A stretch of 64,000 bases of DNA from JBBSAT01 sp044223665 (lineage in GTDB: Bacteria > Myxococcota_A > Polyangia > Polyangiales > Sandaracinaceae): positions 47,743 through 111,742 of the forward strand of contig JBGALT010000006.1 in the NCBI GenBank assembly GCA_044223665.1, written 5' to 3'. A program made the position numbers and the translations under genes. This document shows, piece after piece, positions 55,516 to 64,000 of the stretch. How positions within the stretch are numbered: the first letter of the stretch is position 1; each line of letters begins with the position of its first letter. Below the pieces are notes generated by a model. The model was given only the letters and a program-made list of their open reading frames with translations, did no database searches and was not told the DNA's origin.

Positions 55516-57672
55516 GTGGAACCCGCGCGCAACACGCCTGCCCCGCCACCCGCTCCCGGGACGGCCGCCGTGTCTCCCGACGCGGACGGCATGCCGCAGC
55601 GCTTCGGCAAGTACACGCTGATCCGCAAGCTCGCGCTCGGTGGCATGGCCGAGATCTTCCTGGCGCTGCAGCGCTCGATGGCCGGCTTCGAGAAGCTGAT
55701 CGTCGTCAAGCGGGTGCTCCCGCACCTCGCGAAGGACCAGGCGTTCATCGAGCTGCTGCTCACCGAAGCGCGGATCGCCGCGACGCTCAACCATCCGAAC
55801 GTCGCGCACATCTACGACGTCGGCGAGGTGCAGGGGCAGTTCTACATCGCCATGGAGCACATCCACGGCGAGGACCTGCGCTCGATCGTGCGGCAGATGA
55901 AGAAGGTCAACGAGACCTCCTTCCCGCTCGAGCACGCGATCGCGATCGTGCTCGGCTGCTGCGCCGGCCTCGCGTACGCGCACGAGAAGGCGAGCCTCGA
56001 CGGCCAGCCGATGGAGATCGTCCATCGCGACGTCTCGCCGCAGAACATCCTCGTCACCTTCACGGGCGACGTGAAGCTCGTCGACTTCGGCATCGCGAAG
56101 GCCGGCCGCAGCACCCAGGAGGACACGAGCTCGGGCCAGCTGAAGGGGAAGATCCCCTACATGAGCCCGGAGCAGGCGCAGGGCCTGCCGCTCGACGGGC
56201 GCAGCGACGTGTTCTCGGTCGGCGTCATCCTCTTCGAGCTCTGCACCGGCAAGCGCCTGTTCCGCGGCGCGAGCGAGATGGAGACGCTCAAGATGATCGT
56301 CGAGGGCGAGTACCCGCGACCGCGGGCGCTCAACCCGAATCTTCCCGAGCGCCTCGAGAAGATCATCCTCAAGTCCCTCGAGAAGGACCTCTCCGCCCGC
56401 TACCAGAGCGCGCGAGAGATGCAGGCCGATCTCGAGGACATGATCCGCGCCGAGCAGATGAAGGTCAGCCCGCTGGTCCTCGGCTCGTGGATGCAGCACC
56501 TGTTCGAAGAGAAGCTGGCCGAGCAGAAGCGGATGCTCGCCGAAGGTCGCCAGCTCGCCGAGGTCATCGCGGCCCAGGTCGCGGCCGAGGAAGCCGAGGC
56601 CGCGCGCGAGGCCACGCGCTCGGGCGTGCGGGCACGCCAGCGCAGTCGCGTCCCGTGGATCCTCACCGCGGTGTTCGCGCTGCTGACGATCGTGGTGATC
56701 GGATACCTCGCCGTCTTCGGGGTGGGCGGCCGCCCGACGGGCCCGGGAGTCCTGGTCGTCGAGAGCGAGCCCGCGGGCGCGTCCATCCGCATCGATGGCG
56801 AGGTCCGCGCCGAGCACACGCCGGCGACGATCGCGGAGCTACCGCTCGCGCACTACACGGTCACCGTGACGAGCGAGGGATACGTCCCGTTCACGCAGGA
56901 GCTCGATCTCACCGACGCCACCCAGCGCGCGACGATCCACGCGGCCCTCGTGAGGCCGAGCGCGTCGAGCTACGGCGTGGCGAGCGTCACGACCACGCCG
57001 CCGGGCGCGCACCTGCTCCTCGACGGCCACGACACCGGCTTGGTCTCGCCGGCGACGGTGCCGGAGATCGAGCCCGGGGTGGAGCACACGCTCCTGGTCT
57101 CGCTCGACGGCTACGTCCCCATCACCCGCACGCTGCTCTTGACCGCCGGCCAGGTGGAGCCGGTCGCGGTCTCGCTCGAGCGCACGCCGCTCGGCCCGAA
57201 CGAGTCGCTGCTGGTGCTGACCACGGACCCGCCCGACTCGCGGGTCCAGCTCGATGCGCAGTGGTACGAGACCGGCAGCCCGTTCGAGATCCGCGTTCCG
57301 GCGCGCGCCTACCGCCTCCGCGTGACCCACACCGGGCGCCGCATGGAGGAAGAAGACATCACGCTCGAGGGCGGCCAGCGTCGCGAGATGAGCGTCACGC
57401 TCGAGCGGGAGCGCACCACGGGCCCGCGGCCGCCGGGCGGCGACGACACGCACGCCGCGCCGGCGGGGCCGGGCCACATCACGATCAACGCGACGCCCTG
57501 GTGCAACGTGACCATCGACGGCCACGCGGTCGGCGAGACGCCGATCGTCGAGCACACGCTGCCGAGCGGCAACCACACGGTCGTCTGCACGAACCCCGAG
57601 ACCCACGCGACGCGCACGGTTCGCGTCGAGGTCCGGGCGGGCGAGACCACGCGCACCCGCATCCAGCTCTGA
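55516..57672 (+). CDS. Ser/Thr protein kinase with PEGA domains
   Basis: 718 residues from GTG 55516; ATG 55591 is the alternative and would start just before the kinase domain. Kinase motifs: LALGGMAEIFLA, VVKRV catalytic Lys, HRDVSPQN, DFGIAKA and SPEQ. A charged helical juxtamembrane segment (about 320-375) and one transmembrane helix (WILTAVFALLTIVVIGYLAV, about 380-400) follow. Outside are four PEGA-type beta repeats (VVESEPAGASIRIDGE, VTTTPPGAHLLLDGHD, LTTDPPDSRVQLDAQ, INATPWCNVTIDGHA). It is a likely envelope-sensing kinase. Confidence 0.94.
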   Translation: MEPARNTPAPPPAPGTAAVSPDADGMPQRFGKYTLIRKLALGGMAEIFLALQRSMAGFEKLIVVKRVLPHLAKDQAFIELLLTEARIAATLNHPNVAHIYDVGEVQGQFYIAMEHIHGEDLRSIVRQMKKVNETSFPLEHAIAIVLGCCAGLAYAHEKASLDGQPMEIVHRDVSPQNILVTFTGDVKLVDFGIAKAGRSTQEDTSSGQLKGKIPYMSPEQAQGLPLDGRSDVFSVGVILFELCTGKRLFRGASEMETLKMIVEGEYPRPRALNPNLPERLEKIILKSLEKDLSARYQSAREMQADLEDMIRAEQMKVSPLVLGSWMQHLFEEKLAEQKRMLAEGRQLAEVIAAQVAAEEAEAAREATRSGVRARQRSRVPWILTAVFALLTIVVIGYLAVFGVGGRPTGPGVLVVESEPAGASIRIDGEVRAEHTPATIAELPLAHYTVTVTSEGYVPFTQELDLTDATQRATIHAALVRPSASSYGVASVTTTPPGAHLLLDGHDTGLVSPATVPEIEPGVEHTLLVSLDGYVPITRTLLLTAGQVEPVAVSLERTPLGPNESLLVLTTDPPDSRVQLDAQWYETGSPFEIRVPARAYRLRVTHTGRRMEEEDITLEGGQRREMSVTLERERTTGPRPPGGDDTHAAPAGPGHITINATPWCNVTIDGHAVGETPIVEHTLPSGNHTVVCTNPETHATRTVRVEVRAGETTRTRIQL

Positions 57673-57685
57673 TCCCGAGTGCGGA

Positions 57686-58279
57686 TCAGCGCGCGAGGCC
57701 GAGGAGCCCCGCCGCGATCCCGACCAGCGGGCCGTAGAAGAAGATCGGCGTGCCGACCGCCCACGCCGCGAACGCGAGCCGATCGCCGAGCGTCGCTTCG
57801 GGCGGCGGCGCGTCGAGACCGAGCTTCGCCCGCATGTCCCCCGTGTTCTCGTCGAGCAGCTCTTCGCGCCACTCACCGAGGTAGAGGGAGCGCGCGTGCC
57901 GCCCGCGGACGAACGCGCGGTACGTCGCCCGAGGCGCGATGAAGACGCCGTAGCTGATCGTGCCGGCGTTGAGGAACCACGCGGCCCAGTGATGCCCGCA
58001 GCCGGCGCCGATCTCGAACGCGCCGATCTCCGCCTCGCCGGTCCAGTCGGTGCCGTAGCGAGCGAGCACGTGATGCAGATCGTGCAGGCGCACCGCGCGC
58101 TTGCGCGCATCGGTGTTGGGAATGCCCAGCTTCACCGGGCCGATCTTCTTCAGCGTGACCCACGACTCTTCGTAGCCGCCGTCGCCGAAGCCGTTCTTCT
58201 CGAAGTAGAGCCGGCGGTTCTCGCGGAGCGACGCGCCTTCCGGGTAGAGGTGGCTGGCTTCGGCGGTGGTGGTGTACAC
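57686..58279 (-). CDS. Coq4-like protein with HDxxH-x11-E metal motif
   Basis: 197 residues from GTG 58279, chosen because GGAGGG precedes it. The motif H66-D67-x2-H70-x11-E82 (HDLHHVLARYGTDWTGE) is the zinc-binding signature of the Coq4 family, which is required for ubiquinone (C1 oxidative decarboxylation) in eukaryotes and related bacteria. A C-terminal hydrophobic segment (LAFAAWAVGTPIFFYGPLVG) may contact the membrane. The gene lies under the 3' end of the TetR gene with a 130-bp overlap, so the two are probably one transcript. Confidence 0.82.
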   Translation of the reverse strand: MYTTTAEASHLYPEGASLRENRRLYFEKNGFGDGGYEESWVTLKKIGPVKLGIPNTDARKRAVRLHDLHHVLARYGTDWTGEAEIGAFEIGAGCGHHWAAWFLNAGTISYGVFIAPRATYRAFVRGRHARSLYLGEWREELLDENTGDMRAKLGLDAPPPEATLGDRLAFAAWAVGTPIFFYGPLVGIAAGLLGLAR

Positions 58280-58929
58280 GAGGACCCTCCTTCTTCGTTC
58301 GACGGGCGCAAGGACGTGGGGACGGCGCGCGGCTCGGGACCGAGCCCGCGGATCGAGACGTCGATCGCGACACGCAACATCGCGCGGGCGGCGGCCGCGC
58401 CCGGGATCGAGCCGGTCAGCCACGCGATGAGGACGGCGACGTAGAGGCCGAACCACATGTTCGCGATCATCGCGGGCGGCACCGCGGGCGCGAGCTCGCC
58501 GCGCGCCTGTGCGAGCGCGATGCGCTCCCCGAGCCGTGCGAGGAACGAGAGGTCGACCGCATCGCGAACCTTCGCCGCGGCCTCCCCGGGGAACATCAGC
58601 TCCTTCACGAAGATCCGCGCCAGCGCCTGGCGCGGCTCGTAGAACGCGAAGAAGGCACCGAAGACGTGCTCGACCTCGTCGGCGACGCCCCCGCGCTCGG
58701 GGAGCGTCGCGAAGGCGCGCGCGACGGCGGCGCTCAGCTCGTCGGCGAAGACGAGCGCGACGAGATCCTCCTTCGTCTTCGCGTAGAGGAAGACCGTGCC
58801 TTTCGCGACGCCGGCTCGCTCGGCGACCGCGGCCGTCGTCGTGGCATCGAACCCGCGCTCGAGGAAGAGCGCCGCGGCCGCCTCGCGGATGCGCGTGCGT
58901 TTGTCTTCCTTGTTGCCCTCGCGCGTCAT
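58150..58929 (-). CDS. TetR family transcriptional repressor
   Basis: 259 residues from ATG 58929. The N-terminal DNA-binding domain is typical: RTRIREAAAALFLERGFDAT, then TTAAVAERAGVAKGTVFLYA (recognition helix) with KTKEDLVALVF. The ligand domain is helical and seems complete near residue 205. The last 55 residues overlap the Coq4-like gene and look unstructured, so the natural end may have been lost by a frame change. Two identical-type palindromes in front of the gene overlap its promoter, indicating autorepression. The ligand is unknown; the partner gene hints at lipid/quinone metabolism. Confidence 0.9.
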   Translation of the reverse strand: MTREGNKEDKRTRIREAAAALFLERGFDATTTAAVAERAGVAKGTVFLYAKTKEDLVALVFADELSAAVARAFATLPERGGVADEVEHVFGAFFAFYEPRQALARIFVKELMFPGEAAAKVRDAVDLSFLARLGERIALAQARGELAPAVPPAMIANMWFGLYVAVLIAWLTGSIPGAAAARAMLRVAIDVSIRGLGPEPRAVPTSLRPSNEEGGSSCTPPPPKPATSTRKARRSARTAGSTSRRTASATAATKSRGSR

Positions 58930-58932
58930 TGT

Positions 58933-58973
58933 TGACCCTGGTCATTTATGACCTCGGTCATTTCGTTCGTCAA
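58933..58973 (-). promoter_or_regulatory. TetR promoter with two tandem palindromic operators
   Basis: The palindrome TGACCnnGGTCA occurs twice: TGACCCTGGTCA at 58933-58944 and TGACCTCGGTCA at 58949-58960 (plus-strand reading, 16 bp centre to centre). On the minus strand TTGACG (58968-58973) and CATAAA (58945-58950) form a promoter with a 17-bp spacer. One operator lies in the spacer and touches the -10, and the other covers the predicted +1. The leader before the ATG is only about 9 nt. Confidence 0.75.
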
Positions 58974-59005
58974 GCCCGCGGCGCAACGCGTGTTAGAAGC
59001 CCTCC

Positions 59006-60850
59006 ATGCTCGCGGGACGCCCCGCCCTTCCTTCCCGAGCTCGAGCCTCGTCTCGCGTCGTGCTTCGCGTGGCCTCGGGCGCGGTGGCCGTCTTGCTCGG
59101 CCTCGGCTGTCAGTCGGCCGTGCCGCTGGGAGCCCCCTGCGCACGTAGCTCCGACTGCGGTGCACTGGTCTGCACCTCGGGGCGATGCCACGAGGGATGT
59201 GCCGAGACGCGTGACTGCCCGGCCGGGAGCGAGTGCATCCCCACCGTCGCCGGCGGCGCGTGCGCGCTCGCGCAGGAGCGGTGCACGAGCGACGCCGAGT
59301 GCGAGGCGCCGCTCGTGTGCGCGGCCGATGGCCGCTGCCGCGCCGCATGCCTCGAGGACGCGGACTGCACCAGCGACGGACGCTGCGTCCTCGCCGGCCG
59401 GCTCGTCTGCGTGGCCGCGACGCCCCCGCCTCCGCCGCGCTGCGTGGGCCCGGACAACTTCGACTTCGCGGACGGCCTCGCACACTGGTGCGTGGAGACG
59501 TCGCCCGAGATCGACGCGAGCACCGTGACGGCCACGAGCGAGGGCTTCGACGGGCACGGCGCGCTGCTCGATCTCGGCAACGCCCCCGTCGGCGCGTGGA
59601 TTCGCCTGTACCAGGAGATGCCGCTGCCGGGCGCAGACACCTTCTCGTTCGACTTCGCGCGCCAGGACCTCTCGGGCGCCGTGGCGCTCACGGCCATCGA
59701 GCTGCTCGACGCGAACGGCGTGGTGCTCGGCCGCGTGGCGCTCGCGGGCCTCTCGCCCGGCGCGAGCTCGACCTGCAGCGAGACGGGGCGCCCCTCCGGC
59801 ACGTGCCGCACCGGGCCTGCCGCGCCCAACGTCGTGATGGTGCCGGCGCTCGCGAGCGGTGACGAGTACGCGCGCGTCGATCTGCGCGCCGTCGCTTCCG
59901 TCCGTCGCGTCGTGGAGCTCGCCCGCACGGGCCCGGGCGAGGCCCGTCTGGTGCTCGACCGCATCGCCGCCTATCCCCCGACGTGCGCCCTCGGCTGGTG
60001 GCGAGAAGGCACGCACCTCTTGCTCGAGGACCTCGACGATCTCCAGCGCCCCGCCGCCGGGATCGCCATCGAGGGCACCGACGTCCGCGCGTTCACGGTC
60101 GCGGAGTGCGGCGTCGCGCTGACGCTGGACGGCCGGCAGTACGTCGAGTGGACGGGATCCATCCCCGTCGAGTACACGGTCTCGCTCGACTGGCACGGCG
60201 CGTTCCGTGGCGGGTCGATCGACGGCGTCACGTTCGTGCGCGAGATCGGCACGACGCACGGCGTCTCGGTCTCCGTCGTCGCCGGCCAGGTCTTGCTGGA
60301 GGGCTGCACGCAGTCGTTGGGGGACTCGGCGCGCATCGTCCCGACCGACTCGCGCTTCCAGGAGCTGCAGCTCTACGTCCATCGAGGGATGGGCCTCGTC
60401 TGCCTCTCGCGCAGCGGTCACCGCATCGGCTGCATCGACGACTGCGCGGGCACGCCCGTCCCTTCGGGCTTGCGCTTCGGCGAGGTGGATCGGCCTCTGC
60501 CCGACGCGCTCGCGATCGACGAGCTGCGGGTCGACGCGGGCAACCTCGTGCCCGATCCCGACACGGCGAGCGGCCACTGCGCCTTCGACCTCGCGTGCAA
60601 CGAGGCCGGGCGCTTCGAGCTACGCGACGTGGGCTCGAGCGGCTGCGTCGCCCCGAGCGCGTGCACGGACGTGTGGCTCTGCCCGGAGAGCGCGGAGGCG
60701 CTCGACCCGTCGCTCTGCGGGAGCACGGGGACGGTCCAGTGCGTCGTCGACCCGAGCTGTGGGCTCGGAATCCGCGGCTGCGCCGCCGACGGTTGCTTCG
60801 GGACGAGGCCCGAGCAATGCGTCCAGCCACTCGCTCCGAGCTGTGGGTGA
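59006..60850 (+). CDS. Cys-rich lipoprotein with beta-sandwich domains
   Basis: 614 residues from ATG 59006. The signal peptide has an Arg-rich n-region and ends LLGLGC. Residues about 35-135 hold CxxC-type modules of the DCGALVCTSGRC kind with a repeat of about 20 residues. Two or three beta-sandwich regions follow (FDFADGLAHWCVE; SLDWHGAFRGGSIDG), resembling carbohydrate-binding or concanavalin-like folds, then a Cys-rich end (CAFDLACNEAG). Function unknown. It is divergent from tetR across 76 bp, so it may also respond to the repressor. Confidence 0.8.
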   Translation: MLAGRPALPSRARASSRVVLRVASGAVAVLLGLGCQSAVPLGAPCARSSDCGALVCTSGRCHEGCAETRDCPAGSECIPTVAGGACALAQERCTSDAECEAPLVCAADGRCRAACLEDADCTSDGRCVLAGRLVCVAATPPPPPRCVGPDNFDFADGLAHWCVETSPEIDASTVTATSEGFDGHGALLDLGNAPVGAWIRLYQEMPLPGADTFSFDFARQDLSGAVALTAIELLDANGVVLGRVALAGLSPGASSTCSETGRPSGTCRTGPAAPNVVMVPALASGDEYARVDLRAVASVRRVVELARTGPGEARLVLDRIAAYPPTCALGWWREGTHLLLEDLDDLQRPAAGIAIEGTDVRAFTVAECGVALTLDGRQYVEWTGSIPVEYTVSLDWHGAFRGGSIDGVTFVREIGTTHGVSVSVVAGQVLLEGCTQSLGDSARIVPTDSRFQELQLYVHRGMGLVCLSRSGHRIGCIDDCAGTPVPSGLRFGEVDRPLPDALAIDELRVDAGNLVPDPDTASGHCAFDLACNEAGRFELRDVGSSGCVAPSACTDVWLCPESAEALDPSLCGSTGTVQCVVDPSCGLGIRGCAADGCFGTRPEQCVQPLAPSCG

Positions 60851-60883
60851 CGCACGCGACGGGGACGCCGGGGCTCGGGCCGC

Positions 60884-61636
60884 TCAGCGACCGAGCTGGC
60901 GATCGATCTCGGCGCGGAACGTCTCGAACGGCTGCGCGCCGCTGATCCAGGTCGGCCCGATCTGGAACGTGGGCGTACCGATCGATCCGTTCGCCGCGTC
61001 CACGGCGGCCATCTCGGCGCGAATCGCTGCCTGGTGCTCGTGCGAGACGAGCGCGCTGCGGAACCGGCCGATGTCGATTCCGGGGATCGTGCTCGCCATG
61101 GCCTCGAGGCTGCGACCGTCGAGCCCGCCCCGCTGCGCCGCGAAGAGCTGGTCGTGGTAGGGCCAGAACGCGGCGTCGCCGAGCTGGCGCCGGACCTCGT
61201 GCGCCGCCTCGGCCGCCGGCATGGCGTCCTGGTGGAACGCGAGCGGGTAGTCGTGCCAGACCCAGCGGATCTGGCCCGGATACGTCGCGTCGATCTGCGC
61301 GAGCGTCGGCTCCACCCGCGAGCAGAAGGGGCACTGGAAGTCGCTCACCACGTGGATCGTGATCGGCGCACCGACGGGGCCGCGCACCGGCGTGTCCGCA
61401 GTCTCGGCGAGCAGCACCGCCGGCGCCGTGGGCGCCGTGGGCGCGGTCGGATAGGAAGGCGGCGTGGGCGGTGGGTACGAGGGCGGCAGGTACGTGGGCG
61501 GCGGTGGCGCGTACACCGCCGGCTCGGGGGCGCGCGTCCGGACGAGGAAGAACGCAGCGCCCGCGCCGACGCAGCAGAGCCCGCTGAGCCCCACGAGCGC
61601 GGCGATCGCGATCAGCATGCCGGTGTTGTCTCTCAT
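60884..61636 (-). CDS. DsbA-family thioredoxin-like protein, membrane-anchored
   Basis: 250 residues from ATG 61636, preceded by GGAGGG. An N-terminal transmembrane anchor (residues about 7-32) and a Pro/Tyr/Thr-rich linker (to about 75) lead to a DsbA/DsbG-type thioredoxin domain. Its active site is Cys102-Pro-Phe-Cys105 (DFQCPFCSRVEP), and the cis-Pro is in IGTPTFQI. It should be periplasmic and act in disulfide formation or isomerisation, a plausible helper for the many disulfide-rich lipoproteins encoded here. It is downstream of glnA, behind a terminator-like hairpin. Confidence 0.88.
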   Translation of the reverse strand: MRDNTGMLIAIAALVGLSGLCCVGAGAAFFLVRTRAPEPAVYAPPPPTYLPPSYPPPTPPSYPTAPTAPTAPAVLLAETADTPVRGPVGAPITIHVVSDFQCPFCSRVEPTLAQIDATYPGQIRWVWHDYPLAFHQDAMPAAEAAHEVRRQLGDAAFWPYHDQLFAAQRGGLDGRSLEAMASTIPGIDIGRFRSALVSHEHQAAIRAEMAAVDAANGSIGTPTFQIGPTWISGAQPFETFRAEIDRQLGR

Positions 61637-61650
61637 CGATCGTCCCTCCG

Positions 61651-61689
61651 AAAAGGCGCGAGCCCCGCGCGCTGGATGCGGCGGGGCTC
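61651..61689 (-). terminator. Factor-independent terminator of glnA
   Basis: Read on the minus strand, the stem GAGCCCCGC (61689-61681) pairs with GCGGGGCTC (61668-61660) around a 12-nt loop, followed by GCGCC and TTTT (61654-61651). It lies about 60 nt after the glnA stop. Because it ends only about 15 nt before the DsbA-like start, that gene must rely on read-through or its own hidden promoter. Confidence 0.62.
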
Positions 61690-61750
61690 TCGCACGGGAA
61701 CCGGGGTGCGTCGAGGAGACGCGCCGGGCTCGTCGTCTCTACCGAGACGA

Positions 61751-63172
<1,422 letters not shown>

Positions 63173-63311
63173 GGATCCCACCTCTCTCTGTTGGTCAGGA
63201 GTCAGACTCTTCTCACGCGCTCATGGCATTCGTGGATGTTCGGGTGCGGTTCATCGCCGTCAGCGCCGACGTGCATTGGGCACTTCGGACCTCGCGCGAA
63301 GGGCATCTCGA

Positions 63312-63650
63312 TCAGATCGCGTCGTCGCCGCGCTCGCCGGTACGGATACGCACCGCTTCTTCGATCGTCGTGACGAAGATCTTTCCGTCGCCGATCCGGC
63401 CCGTCTTCGCGCTGCGCTCGATGGCCTCGAGCACGTTCGCGACGAGCGCATCCTGGACGACGACCTCGATCTTCACCTTCGGCACGAAGTCCACGACGTA
63501 GGCGCTGCCCCGGTAGACCTCGCGCTTGCCGCCGGTGCGGCCGAAGCCCTTCACCTCGGTGACGGTCATGCCCTTGATGCCGACCTCGGACAGGGCGTCC
63601 TTCACTTCGTCGAGCTTGAACGGCTTGATGATCGCTTCGACCTTCTTCAT
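63312..63650 (-). CDS. glnB: Nitrogen regulatory protein P-II
   Basis: 112 residues, the canonical PII length, from ATG 63650. The T-loop is intact: GFGRTGGKREVYRGSAYVVD with Tyr51 at the uridylylation position. The signatures KIEVVVQDALV and TGRIGDGKIFVTTIEEAVRIRTGE are standard. PII trimers sense 2-oxoglutarate and ATP/ADP and control glutamine synthetase modification and transport. The order glnB-glnA indicates an operon. Confidence 0.97.
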   Translation of the reverse strand: MKKVEAIIKPFKLDEVKDALSEVGIKGMTVTEVKGFGRTGGKREVYRGSAYVVDFVPKVKIEVVVQDALVANVLEAIERSAKTGRIGDGKIFVTTIEEAVRIRTGERGDDAI

Positions 63651-63784
63651 GGCTGTCCTCGCCCCCGTCGTGGCTCGCGTCGAGGCACGCCCGAGCGCCA
63701 CGGCGAAGTCACCGAATTTCTTTTGGCGCGGGTGGTACCGGGGTCCTGTTTCGGCTCGATTTCGCGACCGTTAATTGCGTTCGC

Positions 63785-63920
63785 TAGGACGCAACCCGGG
63801 GACATAGGCCGCGCAAGGCGCGGCGCAGATCGCGGCAGGAGAGACGCTCGGAACCACCTGCTTGCTCGGTGTGATCTGCGCGGCGCGCTGCGCGCCGCCT
63901 GTGTTCCCAGGTGCGACCTA
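63785..63920. ncRNA. Rod-like structured element, possible 6S-type or leader RNA
   Basis: The two ends pair over about 20 nt. TAGG, CGCA, CC and GGGGACA (63785-63804) face TGTTCCC, GG, TGCG and CCTA (63902-63920), broken only by two mismatches and one bulge. Further in, GCGCAGATC (63823-63831) pairs perfectly with GATCTGCGC (63873-63881). Between these stems each strand can fold its own hairpin (63808-63824 and 63880-63898). A rod with an internal open region recalls 6S RNA, but no sequence signature or promoter was found, and the strand is undecided. A glnB leader on the minus strand is the alternative. Confidence 0.4.
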
Positions 63921-63929
63921 TCGGTCGCA
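63912..63929. terminator. Short perfect hairpin flanking the rod element
   Basis: TGCGACC (63912-63918) and GGTCGCA (63923-63929) form a perfect 7-bp stem with loop TATC. It competes with the outer stem of the rod for the same bases, as does a left-hand hairpin TTGCGT/ACGCAA (63775-63794). That could be a switch, or a weak terminator at the end of a plus-strand RNA. Confidence 0.35.
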
Positions 63930-64000
63930 AATTGCGCCCCGCGGCGCCCGGGATCGAGAGCTTCGTCACCAGAAAACGCGGGAAATCGCGCCCCGACGGG

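Larger units (their letters stand above)
63651..64000. other. Non-coding region upstream of glnB
   Basis: 350 bp without a convincing gene. A 61-codon minus-strand frame (63784-63969) runs through the inverted repeat and has no ribosome site or motif. A sigma54-like box near 63700 has the wrong spacing. The main content is the rod-like repeat at 63785-63920 and its flanking hairpins. Confidence 0.6.

Noticed and set aside
63690..63710. Sigma54-like box TGGCGC...TGC upstream of glnB on the minus strand
   Set aside because: The GG-to-GC distance is 11 instead of 10 nt and the -12 half lacks TT, so it is not a supported promoter.
63784..63969. 61-codon minus-strand frame upstream of glnB
   Set aside because: It runs through the long inverted repeat, is Arg-rich, and lacks a ribosome site or homology.

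Overview
This is a very GC-rich bacterial segment with the look of a myxobacterium, probably of the Polyangiales/Sandaracinus type. The evidence is gene content, not a taxonomic marker. It holds many cysteine-rich secreted lipoproteins, two membrane-anchored Ser/Thr kinases, an FHA-containing sigma54 activator, two hybrid and two classical histidine kinases, a PilZ protein and two ECF-type sigma factors. No rRNA, tRNA, CRISPR array or insertion sequence was recognised. About 55 protein-coding loci fill most of the window.

Layout. 1-5.7 kb: a truncated Cys-rich lipoprotein, a FabH-like ketosynthase, an unknown lipoprotein, and a second Cys-rich lipoprotein ending an ABC1/UbiB kinase - GNAT - lipoprotein operon (7.9 to 3.9 kb). 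8.0-10.1 kb: a tightly overlapped operon of a truncated globin fused to a four-Cys module, a CDGSH Fe-S protein, and a receiver-like/DUF4388/roadblock-like protein. 11-22 kb: a Ser/Thr kinase, a TPR/PEGA-like protein and an FHA-sigma54 activator. The activator is divergent from an operon of overlapping Cys-rich, MopE-like lipoproteins that starts behind a well-matched -24/-12 promoter. A broken MopE-like gene and a beta-helix lipoprotein follow. 22-36 kb: housekeeping and accessory genes (HSDL2-like SDR, hybrid kinase, AlkA-like glycosylase, WD40-like protein, two VOC proteins, isoaspartyl peptidase with FxsA, amidohydrolase). 35.6-44 kb: ECF sigma, ABC exporter, mreB coupled to a lipase, PilZ, and a second ECF sigma coupled to an AgmX-like membrane protein. 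44-55.4 kb: two coupled histidine kinases, engB, a P-domain lipoprotein, a cytochrome c, OsmC, an L,D-transpeptidase, FIST plus hybrid kinase, and an AcpH-like protein. 55.5-64 kb: a PEGA-domain Ser/Thr kinase, a TetR/Coq4 unit with two tandem palindromic operators, a Cys-rich lipoprotein, a DsbA-like protein, and glnB-glnA preceded by a long rod-like inverted repeat.

Several genes carry clear reading-frame breaks: the WD40-like gene near 29796, the amidohydrolase near 34774, PilZ with two compensating shifts near 41300 and 41375, and the relic at 19.56-20.04 kb. These are either pseudogenes or indel errors in the assembly. They should be resolved before any biological reading of those loci.

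The most coherent new system is at 11-22 kb. Membrane Ser/Thr kinase, FHA-domain sigma54 activator and sigma54 promoter form a plausible phosphothreonine-to-transcription route controlling a set of secreted Cys-rich and metal-binding-like lipoproteins. The second candidate is the structured element at 63785-63920, which looks like a rod-shaped non-coding RNA.
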